15,805 nucleotides of DNA, from positions 1-15,805 of the forward strand of contig CAMLEF010000068.1 in assembly GCA_946478675.1 (NCBI GenBank), written 5' to 3'. Positions 15,261-15,805 of the stretch are shown piece after piece. Position 1 is the stretch's first letter. Each line of letters opens with the position of its first letter. Position numbers and translations under genes: made by a program. Source of the stretch: an uncultured Flavobacteriales bacterium. Its GTDB lineage: Bacteria > Bacteroidota > Bacteroidia > Palsa-965. The notes below the pieces were generated by a model, which was given only the letters and a program-made list of their open reading frames with translations, was not told where the DNA came from and ran no database searches.

Positions 15261-15805
15261 ACCGTTTGATTGCCGCCATCACGCGTTCCACCATCCGGTC
15301 GCAGTAGACGAGATTGAATTCGAAAATATCTTCCGGCGAATACATTTTTTCGATCTCGCTGCGCAGCATTTTTTTGGAACGGTTGAGCCGCACTTTGACG
15401 TTGCTTTCGGATAACGCCAGCGCTTCGGCGGTTTCGGCGACGTTGAGGCCGTTCAACTCCCGCAGCAAAAACACCATGCGGTATTCTTCGGGAATTTTTC
15501 CGAGCGCCGTTTCCAGCACGTGGCCGAGTTCTTTGTTCATGATGGTCTTTTCCGTTTGACGCGATTCGTGGAAGATCGGGCTCGCCTGTTCGCTGATCGC
15601 TTCGGTGGTGCTTTCGTTTTTTGCGCTGAGCTTTTGCTTGCGGCGATAACATTCGTTCAGCAGGATGCGCGTGAGCCAGGTCTTGAACGACGATCTTTTT
15701 TTGAAATCGGCGAGATGGAAATACGCGTTCACGTAAGCTTCCTGCAACAGATCTTCCGCGCGGTGGTGGTCATATCCGTAACCGCGCGCAACCCGGTAGA
15801 GGAAC
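15259..15805 (-). CDS. ECF-type RNA polymerase sigma factor, 5' end outside window
   Basis: The gene is read leftward and continues past the right edge; 181 codons are visible. Region 2 is seen in LYRVARGYGYDHHRAEDLLQ, continuing with EAYVNAYFHL and FKTWLTRILLNECYRRKQ (promoter -10 recognition and core binding). A variable linker of about 35 residues follows, then region 4 with LGKIPEEYRMVFLLRELNGL and the helix-turn-helix NVAETAEALALSESNVKVRL (-35 recognition). The apparent start at 15747 is a TTG inside region 2 and is not the real start. The tail YSPEDIFEFNLVYCDRMVER after region 4 resembles some Bacteroidota ECF sigmas. No anti-sigma gene lies downstream (mutS follows after the terminator hairpin), so any partner would be upstream or elsewhere. 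Regulon unknown. Confidence 0.92.
   Translation of the reverse strand, partial: FLYRVARGYGYDHHRAEDLLQEAYVNAYFHLADFKKRSSFKTWLTRILLNECYRRKQKLSAKNESTTEAISEQASPIFHESRQTEKTIMNKELGHVLETALGKIPEEYRMVFLLRELNGLNVAETAEALALSESNVKVRLNRSKKMLRSEIEKMYSPEDIFEFNLVYCDRMVERVMAAIKR

Overview
The window looks like a chromosomal stretch of a Bacteroidota member, probably near Chitinophagales/Sphingobacteriales (inference). Three things point there: no gene start has a clear Shine-Dalgarno sequence, a TAnnTTTG-type -7 box lies just upstream of map and mutS, and a two-propeller Y_Y_Y/LytS sensor kinase is paired with a LytTR regulator. Flanking genes are moderately GC-rich (two sampled lines 52-55% GC). The three genes at 10379-12423 are clearly AT-richer (two sampled lines 37-38% GC).

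Left part (1-5720): the 3' portion of a UvrA-family ATPase gene (+), then map (type I methionine aminopeptidase, +) behind its own promoter. Two minus-strand genes follow: a thioredoxin-fold protein with a single active-site cysteine, and a large conserved-looking protein of unknown function with hints of an FMN-type TIM barrel and a C-terminal cysteine cluster.

Middle (5721-10165, all minus): a small lipoprotein with an internal duplication and its own terminator, a 1008-residue membrane sensor kinase (signal peptide, 14 propeller repeats, Y_Y_Y domain, one membrane segment, LytS-type kinase) and, transcribed ahead of it, its LytTR response regulator. The gap between kinase and regulator carries an interspersed-repeat-like sequence.

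Cassette (10379-12423, plus): divergent from the regulator are three tightly spaced genes. They encode an unrecognised 268-residue protein, a trypsin-fold serine protease of the NAL1-like type with a complete His/Asp/Ser triad and no signal peptide, and a 67-residue protein that resembles the small N-terminal domain usually fused to such proteases. The lower GC and lack of secretion signals suggest a transferred cytoplasmic protease system. This is the best candidate here for something undescribed.

Right part (12465-15805, minus): full-length mutS, a long hairpin repeat that probably terminates the next gene, and an ECF sigma factor cut by the right edge. No tRNA, rRNA, CRISPR array or transposase was seen, and no gene-free stretch exceeds 300 bases.
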